Assembly: GCA_913054485.1 (NCBI GenBank)
Contig: CAJXHQ010000104.1
Coordinates: 1 to 8,501 of the forward strand
DNA length: 8,501 nt
Reading direction: 5' to 3'
Source: an uncultured Paracoccaceae bacterium
GTDB taxonomy: Bacteria > Pseudomonadota > Alphaproteobacteria > Rhodobacterales > Rhodobacteraceae
Shown: positions 1-6,187 of the stretch, piece by piece
How positions within the stretch are numbered: the first letter of the stretch is position 1
Layout of the letters: each line of letters begins with the position of its first letter
Notes under the pieces: generated by a model
The model's input: only the letters and a program-made list of their open reading frames with translations
Told to the model about the DNA's origin: nothing
Database searches by the model: none
Position numbers and translations under genes: made by a program

Positions 1-37
1 GCGCCGGGCGTCAGCCCGTCGCTTGGCCCAACGCTTC

Positions 38-63
38 TTGTGTGCATCTGAAGATGCGCACAA
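38..63. repeat. Long near-perfect hairpin downstream of uraH
   Basis: Arms at 38-49 and 52-63 are complementary over 12 bp with a single G-T wobble; as RNA this is a stem of about 11 bp with a four-base loop. It lies about 30 bases beyond the uraH stop codon, where a transcript 3' end is expected. Neither strand has a T-run directly after the stem, so it is not a textbook Rho-independent terminator. It may act as a 3' stability hairpin or a pause site. Confidence 0.5.
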
Positions 64-92
64 AGGGGCGGGAGCCTCCTGCCTTGGCGGTG

Positions 93-449
93 TCAGCTGC
101 CGCGGTAGGTGGAGAAGCTGAAGGGGGAGAGCAGCAGCGGCACGTGGTAGTGGGCCGCGGGGTCGGAGATGCCGAAGCGGATCGGGACCACGTCAAGAAA
201 CAATGGATCGGCACCAGCCTGGCCGGAAGCACGCAGGTAATCTCCGGCTTCAAAAATCAATTCGTAGGTGCCGGTTGCGAAAGCCTCCTGCGGCAGGATC
301 GGGCTGTTGGTGCGGCCATCGTCATTGGTGGTCATTTCCGCCAGCTTCTCGCGCCTGTCGCCCTCTAGCCGGTAGAGGGTGATCTTTAGCCCCTCGGCCG
401 GGCAGCCCCGTACGGTGTCCAGAACATGGGTAGTCAGATAGCCGGTCAT
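93..449 (-). CDS. uraH: 5-hydroxyisourate hydrolase (transthyretin-like HIUase)
   Basis: This 118-residue protein hydrolyses 5-hydroxyisourate, the product of urate oxidase, to 2-oxo-4-hydroxy-4-carboxy-5-ureidoimidazoline (OHCU). The family signatures are intact: N-terminal LTTHVLDT with His8, Arg46 in DDGR, the [10 protein letters not shown] block with His100 and His102, and the C-terminal tetrad YRGS (115-118) that ends bacterial HIUases. Length is normal for the family and there is no signal peptide, so it is expected to work in the cytoplasm as a tetramer. The ATG at 449 is chosen because a strong AAGGAGG (457-463 on the complement) sits 7 bases upstream and the conserved N-terminus starts there; the frame stays open further upstream but that extension resembles nothing. 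It is divergent from the puuE-uraD fusion, whose UraD domain takes its product. Identification is secure. Confidence 0.96.
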   Translation of the reverse strand: MTGYLTTHVLDTVRGCPAEGLKITLYRLEGDRREKLAEMTTNDDGRTNSPILPQEAFATGTYELIFEAGDYLRASGQAGADPLFLDVVPIRFGISDPAAHYHVPLLLSPFSFSTYRGS

Positions 450-613
450 GCCGGAGCCTCCTTCGGTGATCACTTGTACCGCCTTGTCCTGCCCCAGCCA
501 TGCCGCGATTTGCAAACCTGCCGGGCGAGACAGTGTTTTAGGGAATATTTGTAAGCATGGCGCCGTCTTCTGGCATATTAAGGGAAAAACCGCCGTATTC
601 AAAGGGCCGAGAC
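450..613. promoter_or_regulatory. Divergent regulatory region uraH / puuE-uraD
   Basis: This 164-base gap is visibly more AT-rich in its right part than the flanking genes. For uraH the complement has a sigma-70-like pair TTGAAT (597-602) and TAATAT (575-580) with a 16-bp spacer, implying a leader of about 120 nt. For the rightward genes, TTGTAA (549-554) with GCATAT (573-578), spacer 18, is a weaker candidate. Two perfect palindromes, GTGATCAC (466-473) and TTTGCAAA (509-516), are possible operator half-sites. No regulator gene is in the window, so which protein acts here is unknown. Confidence 0.5.
575..602 (-). promoter_or_regulatory. Candidate sigma-70 promoter for uraH
   Basis: On the complement, TTGAAT and TAATAT are separated by 16 bp, close to the TTGACA/TATAAT consensus. 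It overlaps the likely start region of the rightward transcript, so the divergent promoters would share control DNA. Assignment is by consensus only. Confidence 0.4.
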
Positions 614-2032
614 ATGAACAGATACCCCCGCAATATGATCGGCTACGGTGCCGATGCTCCTGACGCGCAATGGCCGGGTGGCGCAAAGGTCGCTGTTCAG
701 TTCGTGCTGAACTACGAAGAGGGCGGCGAGAACTGCGTCCTGCACGGCGATGCGGCATCGGAAGCTTTCCTGAGCGATATTCCCGGCGCCGCCATGTGGC
801 AGGGCCAGCGCCACTGGAACATGGAATCAATCTATGAATACGGCGCGCGCGCAGGCTTCTGGCGCCTGCACCGCCTGTTCACCGGCGCCGATATCCCGGT
901 GACCATCTACGGTGTTGCCACTGCGCTTGCCCGCTCGCCCGAGCAGGTCGCCGCGATGAAGTCTGCTGACTGGGAAATCGCCAGCCACGGCCTCAAGTGG
1001 GTTGAGCACAAGGACATGCCGGAAGAGGAGGAGCGCGCCTCGATCGCCGAAGCCATCCGCCTGCACACCGAAGTGACAGGCGAGCCGCCGCGCGGCTGGT
1101 ACACTGGGCGCTGCTCGGCCAACACCGTGCGTCTGGTCGCCGAAGAAGGCAGCTTCGACTATGTGTCCGACACCTATGATGACGATCTGCCCTACTGGCT
1201 GGAGGTCGAAGACCGCGACCAGCTGATCATCCCCTACACGCTCGAAGCCAATGACATGCGCTTTGCCACCGCGCCCGGCTATATCACCGGCGAGCAGTTC
1301 TACCAGTACCTGAAAGACGCCTTTGATGTGCTCTATGCTGAGGGCGAAGAGGGCGCGCCGAAGATGATGAGCATCGGGCTGCACTGCCGCCTGATCGGCC
1401 GTCCGGGCAAGCTGGCGGGCCTGAAGAAGTTCATCGAATATATCCAGGGTTTTGAGGGCGTCTGGACCCCGCGCCGGGTGGAGATAGCCGAGCATTGGGC
1501 AGAGCACCATCCGCACAAGCGTATCGAGCGCCCCAGCCAGATGGAGAAGGCGCGTTTCGTCGACGCCTTCGGCGGTATTTTCGAGCATTCCGCCTGGATT
1601 GCCGAGCGGGCGCATGACCGTGAGCTGGGACCGGCGCATGACACTGCCGCGGGCGTGCACAGCGCTCTGGCCCGTGTGTTCCGAATCGCCTCGGAGGAAG
1701 AGCGCCTGGGCGTGCTGACCGCGCACCCGGATCTGGCGGGCAAGCTGGCAGCCGCCAAGCAGCTGACCGCGGAAAGCACCTCCGAGCAGGCCTCGGCCGG
1801 GCTGGACGCGCTGACGGATGCGGAACGCGAAAACTTCACCGCGATGAACACCGCCTATACTGAAAAGTTCGGTTTTCCCTTCATCATCGCTGTGCGTGAT
1901 CATGACAAGGCCGGCATTCAGGCCGCCTTCGAGGCCCGTCTGGACAACAGCCGCGACGCGGAATTTGCCGAGGCCTGCCGCCAGGTGGAGCGCATCGCCG
2001 AGCTGCGCCTGCAGGAGTATTTTGCAGCATGA
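614..2032 (+). CDS. puuE-uraD: Bifunctional allantoinase (PuuE type) / OHCU decarboxylase (UraD)
   Basis: This 472-residue protein joins two enzymes. Residues 1 to about 300 are a PuuE-type allantoinase, a polysaccharide-deacetylase (CE4) fold that opens allantoin to allantoate: N-terminal [17 protein letters not shown] (33-40), IASHGLKW (122-129), GWYTGR (161-166), [13 protein letters not shown] (254-266). Residues about 305-472 are OHCU decarboxylase, which makes S-allantoin: [17 protein letters not shown], catalytic-type His371 in HPDLAGK, Glu391 in [10 protein letters not shown] and FGFPFI (419-424). The His-Glu spacing of 20 matches the known family pair. The ATG at 614 is preferred over 557 because the PuuE N-terminus begins there; the ribosome site is weak (AAGGG near 602). 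The two reactions are consecutive in the pathway, decarboxylase first, so the fusion may channel allantoin. No metal cofactor is claimed: PuuE homologues are reported to be metal-independent. It overlaps allA by 4 bases. Confidence 0.95.
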   Translation: MNRYPRNMIGYGADAPDAQWPGGAKVAVQFVLNYEEGGENCVLHGDAASEAFLSDIPGAAMWQGQRHWNMESIYEYGARAGFWRLHRLFTGADIPVTIYGVATALARSPEQVAAMKSADWEIASHGLKWVEHKDMPEEEERASIAEAIRLHTEVTGEPPRGWYTGRCSANTVRLVAEEGSFDYVSDTYDDDLPYWLEVEDRDQLIIPYTLEANDMRFATAPGYITGEQFYQYLKDAFDVLYAEGEEGAPKMMSIGLHCRLIGRPGKLAGLKKFIEYIQGFEGVWTPRRVEIAEHWAEHHPHKRIERPSQMEKARFVDAFGGIFEHSAWIAERAHDRELGPAHDTAAGVHSALARVFRIASEEERLGVLTAHPDLAGKLAAAKQLTAESTSEQASAGLDALTDAERENFTAMNTAYTEKFGFPFIIAVRDHDKAGIQAAFEARLDNSRDAEFAEACRQVERIAELRLQEYFAA

Positions 2033-2514
2033 GCGAGGTTATCCGCATCCAAGCGATCAGCGCCGAAGGGTTTGCGCCTTTCGGAGAGCTGATCGATGTC
2101 TCGGGCGAGCCGGACAAGATCATCAACCAGGGCATGTGCGGCCGCTACCACGACCGCGCCACGCTTGATTTCGTGGAAGGGCGCGCCGGGCTCAATCTGT
2201 TCAACGCCATCCCGCGTGAGCTGCCTTATGCTTTGGATCTGGTCGAGCGTCACCCGGACGGATCGCAAGCTTTCATCCCGATGAGCGAACACCCTTTCCT
2301 GGTCATCGTGGCGCCTGATGAGGGCGGCAAGCCAGGACGGCCGCTGGCTTTTGAGACCAAGCCGGGCCAGGCGATCAATTTTCACCGGGGCACTTGGCAC
2401 GGGGTGCTGACACCTTTGCATGCGCCAGGGCTCTTTGCAGTGGTCGACCGGATCGGAGAGGGGGCAAACCTGGAGGAGTTCCCCTTTGAGGTGCCTTACA
2501 CCGTTGACCGTTGA
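2029..2514 (+). CDS. allA: Ureidoglycolate lyase
   Basis: This 161-residue enzyme splits ureidoglycolate to glyoxylate and urea, the last ring-derived step of allantoin breakdown, in the cytoplasm. Family blocks are in order: AFAPFGELID-like opening (15-23 region), FNAIPRELP (58-66), PMSEHPFLVIVAP (84-96), KPGQAINFHRGTWHGVLTPL (111-130) with the cupin-like His residues, and FAVVDRIGEGANLEE (136-150). Length is usual for the family. The start codon lies in an ATGA shared with the puuE-uraD stop, with AGGAG (2013-2017) 11 bases upstream, indicating translational coupling in one transcript. Its substrate needs allantoicase or allantoate amidohydrolase, which are not encoded in the window. The released urea and glyoxylate would feed nitrogen and carbon metabolism. 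Confidence 0.93.
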   Translation: MSEVIRIQAISAEGFAPFGELIDVSGEPDKIINQGMCGRYHDRATLDFVEGRAGLNLFNAIPRELPYALDLVERHPDGSQAFIPMSEHPFLVIVAPDEGGKPGRPLAFETKPGQAINFHRGTWHGVLTPLHAPGLFAVVDRIGEGANLEEFPFEVPYTVDR

Positions 2515-2855
2515 CCGCCCGCAGTGGGCAGTGCGTCCTGCGCGAGCGGGACGGGGGGGCTGAGCGGCGCATGAGAGGCAAACCTTCCCTTGCGCGCCAG
2601 GACAAGAGTTTTCAATGCGGCGGCGGCCAAGGCGCTGTGCCCGCTTTCGCGGCAGCCTGCGGCTGTTCCTGACCGAAACGGCGATGGGGAATGGAGGCTA
2701 GCTGGACAGGGGTCTGATATGGCCCAAGTGTATTGATATCGCGCGGGAAAAAGGAAATGCGCGGTTGATTTGGGGACTGCCCGGAAAGAGGCGGCCCCGC
2801 AAAAGGACCGGTGGTCAACACCGGCCGTGTTAATGATCAACAGGAGTGAGAATAG
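2515..2855. other. Non-coding gap and leader between allA and the permease
   Basis: I see no gene in these 341 bases. Short frames exist (for example an Arg-rich 28-codon frame from 2615) but lack family similarity or good context. Weak stems occur at 2653-2665 (CAGCC-tgc-GGCTG) and around 2531-2555, neither followed by a T-run, so no clear terminator for allA is visible. No convincing -35/-10 pair was found. The last 50 bases are structured (see the dyad at 2808-2824) and end in the AGGAGTGAG ribosome site at 2842-2850. Confidence 0.6.
2808..2842 (+). promoter_or_regulatory. Tandem hairpins/dyad just ahead of the permease ribosome site
   Basis: CCGGTG (2808-2813) and CACCGG (2819-2824) form a perfect 6-bp dyad around GTCAA. 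A second small stem TGTT (2828-2831) / AACA (2839-2842) abuts the ribosome site. The related 9-mers TGGTCAACA (2812-2820) and TGATCAACA (2834-2842) repeat 22 bases apart. This could be a transcription-factor operator or a leader RNA structure that controls translation. Confidence 0.4.
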
Positions 2856-4292
2856 ATGGCTGATACATCCATCGGGACGCCAGAACAGCTGCGCGATCCC
2901 AATTATACCCCCCCATTGCACAAGGCCGTTCCGCTGGGCATCCAGCATGTTCTGGCTATGTTTGTGTCCAACGTGACGCCTGCGATCATCATTGCGGGCG
3001 CGGCTGGCTTTGGCTTCGGGTCAAACTCTCCGGATTTCCCGGAGCTGCTATACCTGATCCAGATGTCGATGCTTTTTGCCGGCGTTGCGACGCTTTTGCA
3101 GACCCTCACGCTGGGTCCGGTGGGTGCGGCGCTGCCGATCGTGCAGGGCACCAGTTTTGCCTTCCTTCCGATCATGATTCCGCTGGTCGCGGGCAAGGGC
3201 GTCGATGCGCTGGCGGCCCTCTTTGCCGGGGTATTCATCGGCGGGCTGTTCCATGCGGCCCTTGGGCTGGTCATCGGCAAGATCCGCTTTGCCCTGCCGC
3301 CTCTGGTCACCGGCCTTGTGGTCACGATGATCGGCCTGATGCTGGTCAAGGTCGGCATCCAATATGCCGCAGGCGGAGTGCCGGCCATCGGCACGCCCGA
3401 GTATGGCTCGGCGCTCAACTGGTCAGCCGCTCTGGTGGTCATTGCCGTGACGCTGGCGCTGAAGTTCTTCACCCGCGGCATGATGTCGGTTTCCGCCGTG
3501 CTGCTGGGGCTGCTGGCGGGCTATGTCTATGCGCTGCTGGTTGGCATGGTCACCTTCGAGGCCATCGGGACCAGCTGGAGCCGGGCGGCGGTCTTTGCCC
3601 TGCCGGTGCCTTTCAAATACGGCTTTGAGTTCTCGGCCGCAGCAATCATCGGCTTCTGCCTGATGGCCTTTGTCTCGGCGGTGGAGACCGTCGGCGATGT
3701 TTCCGGCATCACCAAGGGCGGGGCAGGCCGCGAGGCCACCGACAAGGAGATCGAAGGTGCAACTTTCGCTGACGGTGTCGGCTCGGCCATTGCCGGGCTG
3801 TTCGGCGGCTTCCCCAATACCTCCTTCAGCCAGAATGTCGGGCTGATCGCGATGACCGGCGTGATGAGCCGCCATGTGGTCACGATCGGTGCGCTGTTCC
3901 TGATCCTCTGCGGGCTTGTGCCCAAAGTGGGTGCGATCATCCGCACCGTGCCGATCGAAGTGCTGGGCGGCGGTGTCATTGTCATGTTCGGTATGGTGGT
4001 GGCGGCCGGTATCTCGATGCTGTCGGATGTGAACTGGAACCGGCGTAACATGGTGATCTTTGCGATCTCGCTTTCCGTCGGGCTGGGCCTGCAGCTGGAG
4101 CCGGGTGCCGTGCAGCACCTGCCGGATACGGCGCGGATCCTGATGACCTCTGGGCTGTTGCCTGCTGCGCTGATCTCCATGGTGCTGAACCTGGTGCTGC
4201 CGGAAGAGCTGGCGGATGAGGCCACGGACGAGGCCTCGGGCGGTCATGCGGGCCATGGTGCCGGATCGCTGGGCGGAGACAGCCGCGGCTGA
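2856..4292 (+). CDS. NCS2-family xanthine/urate-type nucleobase permease
   Basis: This 478-residue inner-membrane nucleobase:cation symporter has about 12-14 hydrophobic segments from residue 28 to 448. Diagnostic NCS2 positions are visible: Gln30-His31 in TM1 (QHVLAMF), Glu277 in SAVETVGD (TM8), Asp306 in ATFADGVGS (TM9) and the signature NTSFSQNVGLIAMTG with Gln326-Asn327 (TM10). These match the essential His, Glu, Asp, Gln and Asn of E. coli XanQ. The Gln-Asn pair is typical of xanthine/urate carriers, whereas uracil carriers have Glu-Asn. With uraH, puuE-uraD and allA next door, urate or xanthine uptake is the natural role; the exact substrate cannot be read from sequence. The cytoplasmic tail (about 451-478) is acidic then Gly/His-rich. 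The ATG at 2856 has AGGAGTGAG just upstream, and an intrinsic terminator follows at 4358. Confidence 0.92.
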   Translation: MADTSIGTPEQLRDPNYTPPLHKAVPLGIQHVLAMFVSNVTPAIIIAGAAGFGFGSNSPDFPELLYLIQMSMLFAGVATLLQTLTLGPVGAALPIVQGTSFAFLPIMIPLVAGKGVDALAALFAGVFIGGLFHAALGLVIGKIRFALPPLVTGLVVTMIGLMLVKVGIQYAAGGVPAIGTPEYGSALNWSAALVVIAVTLALKFFTRGMMSVSAVLLGLLAGYVYALLVGMVTFEAIGTSWSRAAVFALPVPFKYGFEFSAAAIIGFCLMAFVSAVETVGDVSGITKGGAGREATDKEIEGATFADGVGSAIAGLFGGFPNTSFSQNVGLIAMTGVMSRHVVTIGALFLILCGLVPKVGAIIRTVPIEVLGGGVIVMFGMVVAAGISMLSDVNWNRRNMVIFAISLSVGLGLQLEPGAVQHLPDTARILMTSGLLPAALISMVLNLVLPEELADEATDEASGGHAGHGAGSLGGDSRG

Positions 4293-4357
4293 CTTTGCGG
4301 GCTATGCTGTGCAGCGCCCGCCGGCCCGGCTGGTGCTGCACAGGGCCTTCGAGGGGA

Positions 4358-4386
4358 GGGCGTGCGGGATTTGCGCGCCCTTTTTT
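4358..4386 (+). terminator. Rho-independent terminator after the permease
   Basis: GGGCGTGC (4358-4365) pairs with GCGCGCCC (4373-4380) over 8 bp with one G-U, loop of 7, followed at once by six T. It lies 66 bases after the permease stop and shows that the ThDP-enzyme gene is not simply co-transcribed with the permease. Confidence 0.85.
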
Positions 4387-4411
4387 GAATCGGTGCGGAA
4401 CCTTGTATAAT
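4384..4411 (+). promoter_or_regulatory. Promoter of the ThDP-enzyme gene
   Basis: A perfect TATAAT at 4406-4411 has an upstream TTTGAA (4384-4389, spacer 16) or TTGAAT (4385-4390, spacer 15). Transcription would begin near 4418, giving a leader of about 75 nt. The -35 element uses the last bases of the permease terminator's T-run. Confidence 0.65.
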
Positions 4412-4458
4412 TTGGGTGTAATGACGCCCCAGTATGCGCAAATCCGGCACGCGGGCTC

Positions 4459-4486
4459 TGATATCATTGCGGGATATCCAAGGAGG
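4459..4486 (+). promoter_or_regulatory. Twin GATATC dyad and strong ribosome site before the ThDP-enzyme gene
   Basis: GATATC occurs at 4460-4465 and again at 4473-4478, forming a dyad in the leader. AAGGAGG follows at 4480-4486, 5 bases before the ATG at 4492. The ribosome site is clear; an operator or RNA role for the dyad is a guess. Confidence 0.45.
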
Positions 4487-4491
4487 CCGGA

Positions 4492-6114
4492 ATGAGCGCC
4501 AATATGCATGTCTATCAATCCATCGCCCGGGCGCTCAGCGACCATCAATGCGACACCGTTTTCGGGCTGATGGGAGACGCCAATCTATTCATGGTCGACA
4601 GTTTCGTGCGCGACTGCGGTGGCCGTTTCGTGCCCGCCGCGCATGAGGGCAGCTCGGTGCTGATGGCGCTGGCCTATGCGCATGTCGCGGGCAAGACCGG
4701 GGTTGCAACAGTGACCCATGGGCCGGCTCTGACCAATTGCATGACCGCCCTGACCGAGGGCGTGCGCGGGCACCTGCCCATGGTGCTGATCGCAGGCGAC
4801 ACCCCGGTAGCCAATCCGCGCCACCTGCAGGGGATCGATCAGCGCGAGGTGGTCAAGGCCGCCGGCGCCGGCTTCGAACAGCTTCGTGCGCCGGACACCG
4901 TCTGCATGGATGTGGCGCGCGCCTTTTACCGTGCCCAGGTGGAGCGCCGTCCGATTGTGCTGAACGTGCCCGCTGATTTCATGTGGCAGGAGACCAGCCA
5001 CGCGGCGCGGGTGCTGGATGTGTTCACCGCGCCTGGCGGCGTGGCTGAAGGCGGCATTCTGGACGAGGCGATCGGTATGATCGCCTCTGCCCGCCGCCCT
5101 CTGATCCTGGCCGGGGCCGGGGCCGTTGCAGCGCGGGATCAGCTGATCAAACTGGCGGACCGGCTAGAGGCCCCTCTGGCCACCACGTTGAAAGCCAAGG
5201 GGCTGTTTCAGGGGCACCCTTACAACATCGACATCTTCGGCACCCTGTCGACACCTGCAGCCTATGACCTGATTGCACAGTCGGATTGCATCGTCTGTTT
5301 CGGCACCGGGCTGCATGATTTCACCACCGACCGCGGCAAGCTGATGACCGGCAAGCGGATCATCCAGGTGGATATCGAGCCCACGGCCATCGGCGGCGGG
5401 CTGCACCCGGATGCTGCCCTGGTGGCGGACGCCGGGCGGACGGCCGATACGATCATTTACTGGCTGGAAGAGGCTGAAATTCCGGCCAGCGGTTTCACCC
5501 GCGATCTGGACATTGAAAGGCTGACAGCCCACCCCGTTGCAGCGGATAAAACAGCCAAAGGATGCGTGAACTATGTGCGCGCCCTTGAGCGGCTGGAAGA
5601 GGCGCTGCCCGAGGAGCGGGTTCTGGTCACCGACGGCGGCCGCTTCATGACTGAAGTGTGGTGCCGGATCTCTGCCCCCGGCCCGCAGAGCTTTGTTGTC
5701 ACCGCCAACTTCGGCTCCATCGGCCTTGGCCTGCAGGAGGCGATCGGCGCCGGTGTGGCCGCTCCGGACCGGCCGGTGGCAATGTTCAGCGGCGATGGCG
5801 GTTTCATGATGGGCGGCATCAATGAATTCAACACGGCAGTTCGGCTGGGGCTGGACCTGATCGTAATTGTCGCCAATGACTCCGCCTACGGGGCCGAGCA
5901 TATCCAATTCCTCGACCGCAAAATGGACCCCAGCCTGACAGAGTTCCACTGGCCGTCCTTTGCCGGGATCGCCCGGTCGCTTGGCGGCGAGGGGGTCGAG
6001 GTGCGCTCGGATGCTGATCTGGAAGAGGCCATCGCCGTGATGGAGGGCCGCAAAGGCCCGCTCCTGATCGAGCTGCACCTGGATCCGCATGATGTGCCGC
6101 GGATGCGGATCTGA
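4492..6114 (+). CDS. ThDP-dependent enzyme, acetolactate synthase-like, substrate unknown
   Basis: This 540-residue protein has the three-domain architecture of the acetolactate synthase/benzoylformate decarboxylase superfamily. The N-terminal pyrimidine-binding domain (1-165) carries FGLMGDAN and catalytic-type Glu52 in AAHEGSS. The central Rossmann-like domain (about 185-325) has RRPLILAGAGA and CFGTG. The C-terminal diphosphate-binding domain (about 365-530) has the Mg/ThDP motif GDGG (434-437) with Asn462 in ANDSAYG, 27 residues after Asp435. Length fits a complete enzyme. Such enzymes decarboxylate or ligate 2-oxoacids. It is not a canonical glyoxylate carboligase, which has Val in place of the Glu. 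No regulatory-subunit gene (ilvH type) follows, which argues against the biosynthetic acetolactate synthase. It has its own promoter and a strong ribosome site (AAGGAGG, 4480-4486), so a link with ureide catabolism is only positional. Superfamily secure, substrate open. Confidence 0.85.
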   Translation: MSANMHVYQSIARALSDHQCDTVFGLMGDANLFMVDSFVRDCGGRFVPAAHEGSSVLMALAYAHVAGKTGVATVTHGPALTNCMTALTEGVRGHLPMVLIAGDTPVANPRHLQGIDQREVVKAAGAGFEQLRAPDTVCMDVARAFYRAQVERRPIVLNVPADFMWQETSHAARVLDVFTAPGGVAEGGILDEAIGMIASARRPLILAGAGAVAARDQLIKLADRLEAPLATTLKAKGLFQGHPYNIDIFGTLSTPAAYDLIAQSDCIVCFGTGLHDFTTDRGKLMTGKRIIQVDIEPTAIGGGLHPDAALVADAGRTADTIIYWLEEAEIPASGFTRDLDIERLTAHPVAADKTAKGCVNYVRALERLEEALPEERVLVTDGGRFMTEVWCRISAPGPQSFVVTANFGSIGLGLQEAIGAGVAAPDRPVAMFSGDGGFMMGGINEFNTAVRLGLDLIVIVANDSAYGAEHIQFLDRKMDPSLTEFHWPSFAGIARSLGGEGVEVRSDADLEEAIAVMEGRKGPLLIELHLDPHDVPRMRI

Positions 6115-6140
6115 CCGCATATCGCCAGATCTGAAACGAA

Positions 6141-6167
6141 AAAGCCCCGGCGCATGACCGGGGCTTT
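6141..6167. terminator. Bidirectional intrinsic terminator between convergent genes
   Basis: AAAGCCCCGG (6141-6150) and CCGGGGCTTT (6158-6167) form a perfect 10-bp stem with a 7-base loop. The T-run is present on both strands (CTTTCTT rightward; TTTTTCGTTTC leftward). It lies between the convergent stops at 6114 and 6188 and should stop both the ThDP-enzyme transcript and the desaturase transcript. Confidence 0.93.
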
Positions 6168-6187
6168 CTTACATTTGAGAAGGCGGC

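Noticed and set aside
11..58. Short GTG-started frame after uraH on the minus strand with an AGGAGG upstream
   Set aside because: Only about 16 codons, 13-base spacing from the Shine-Dalgarno-like sequence and inside a strong hairpin; likely chance.
450..830. Upstream extension of the uraH frame to an ATG inside puuE-uraD (total 245 codons)
   Set aside because: The added residues match no family, run antisense through puuE, and the strong ribosome site and conserved N-terminus lie at 449.
827..1903. 358-codon antisense frame within puuE-uraD
   Set aside because: High GC content leaves long open antisense frames; low-complexity Arg/Gly/Ala composition, no domain, and a fully supported gene on the other strand.
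2615..2701. 28-codon Arg-rich frame in the allA-permease gap
   Set aside because: Starts with a run of CGG codons, weak ribosome site, no recognised family; explained by GC-rich non-coding DNA.
3423..4256. 277-codon antisense frame within the permease
   Set aside because: His/Arg/Gln/Asp-rich product typical of the reverse complement of membrane-protein codons; no ribosome site or family features.
4492..6114. Calling the ThDP enzyme glyoxylate carboligase because of the ureide neighbours
   Set aside because: Catalytic-type Glu52 is present where Gcl has Val, and the N-terminal sequence is unlike Gcl; context alone is not enough.
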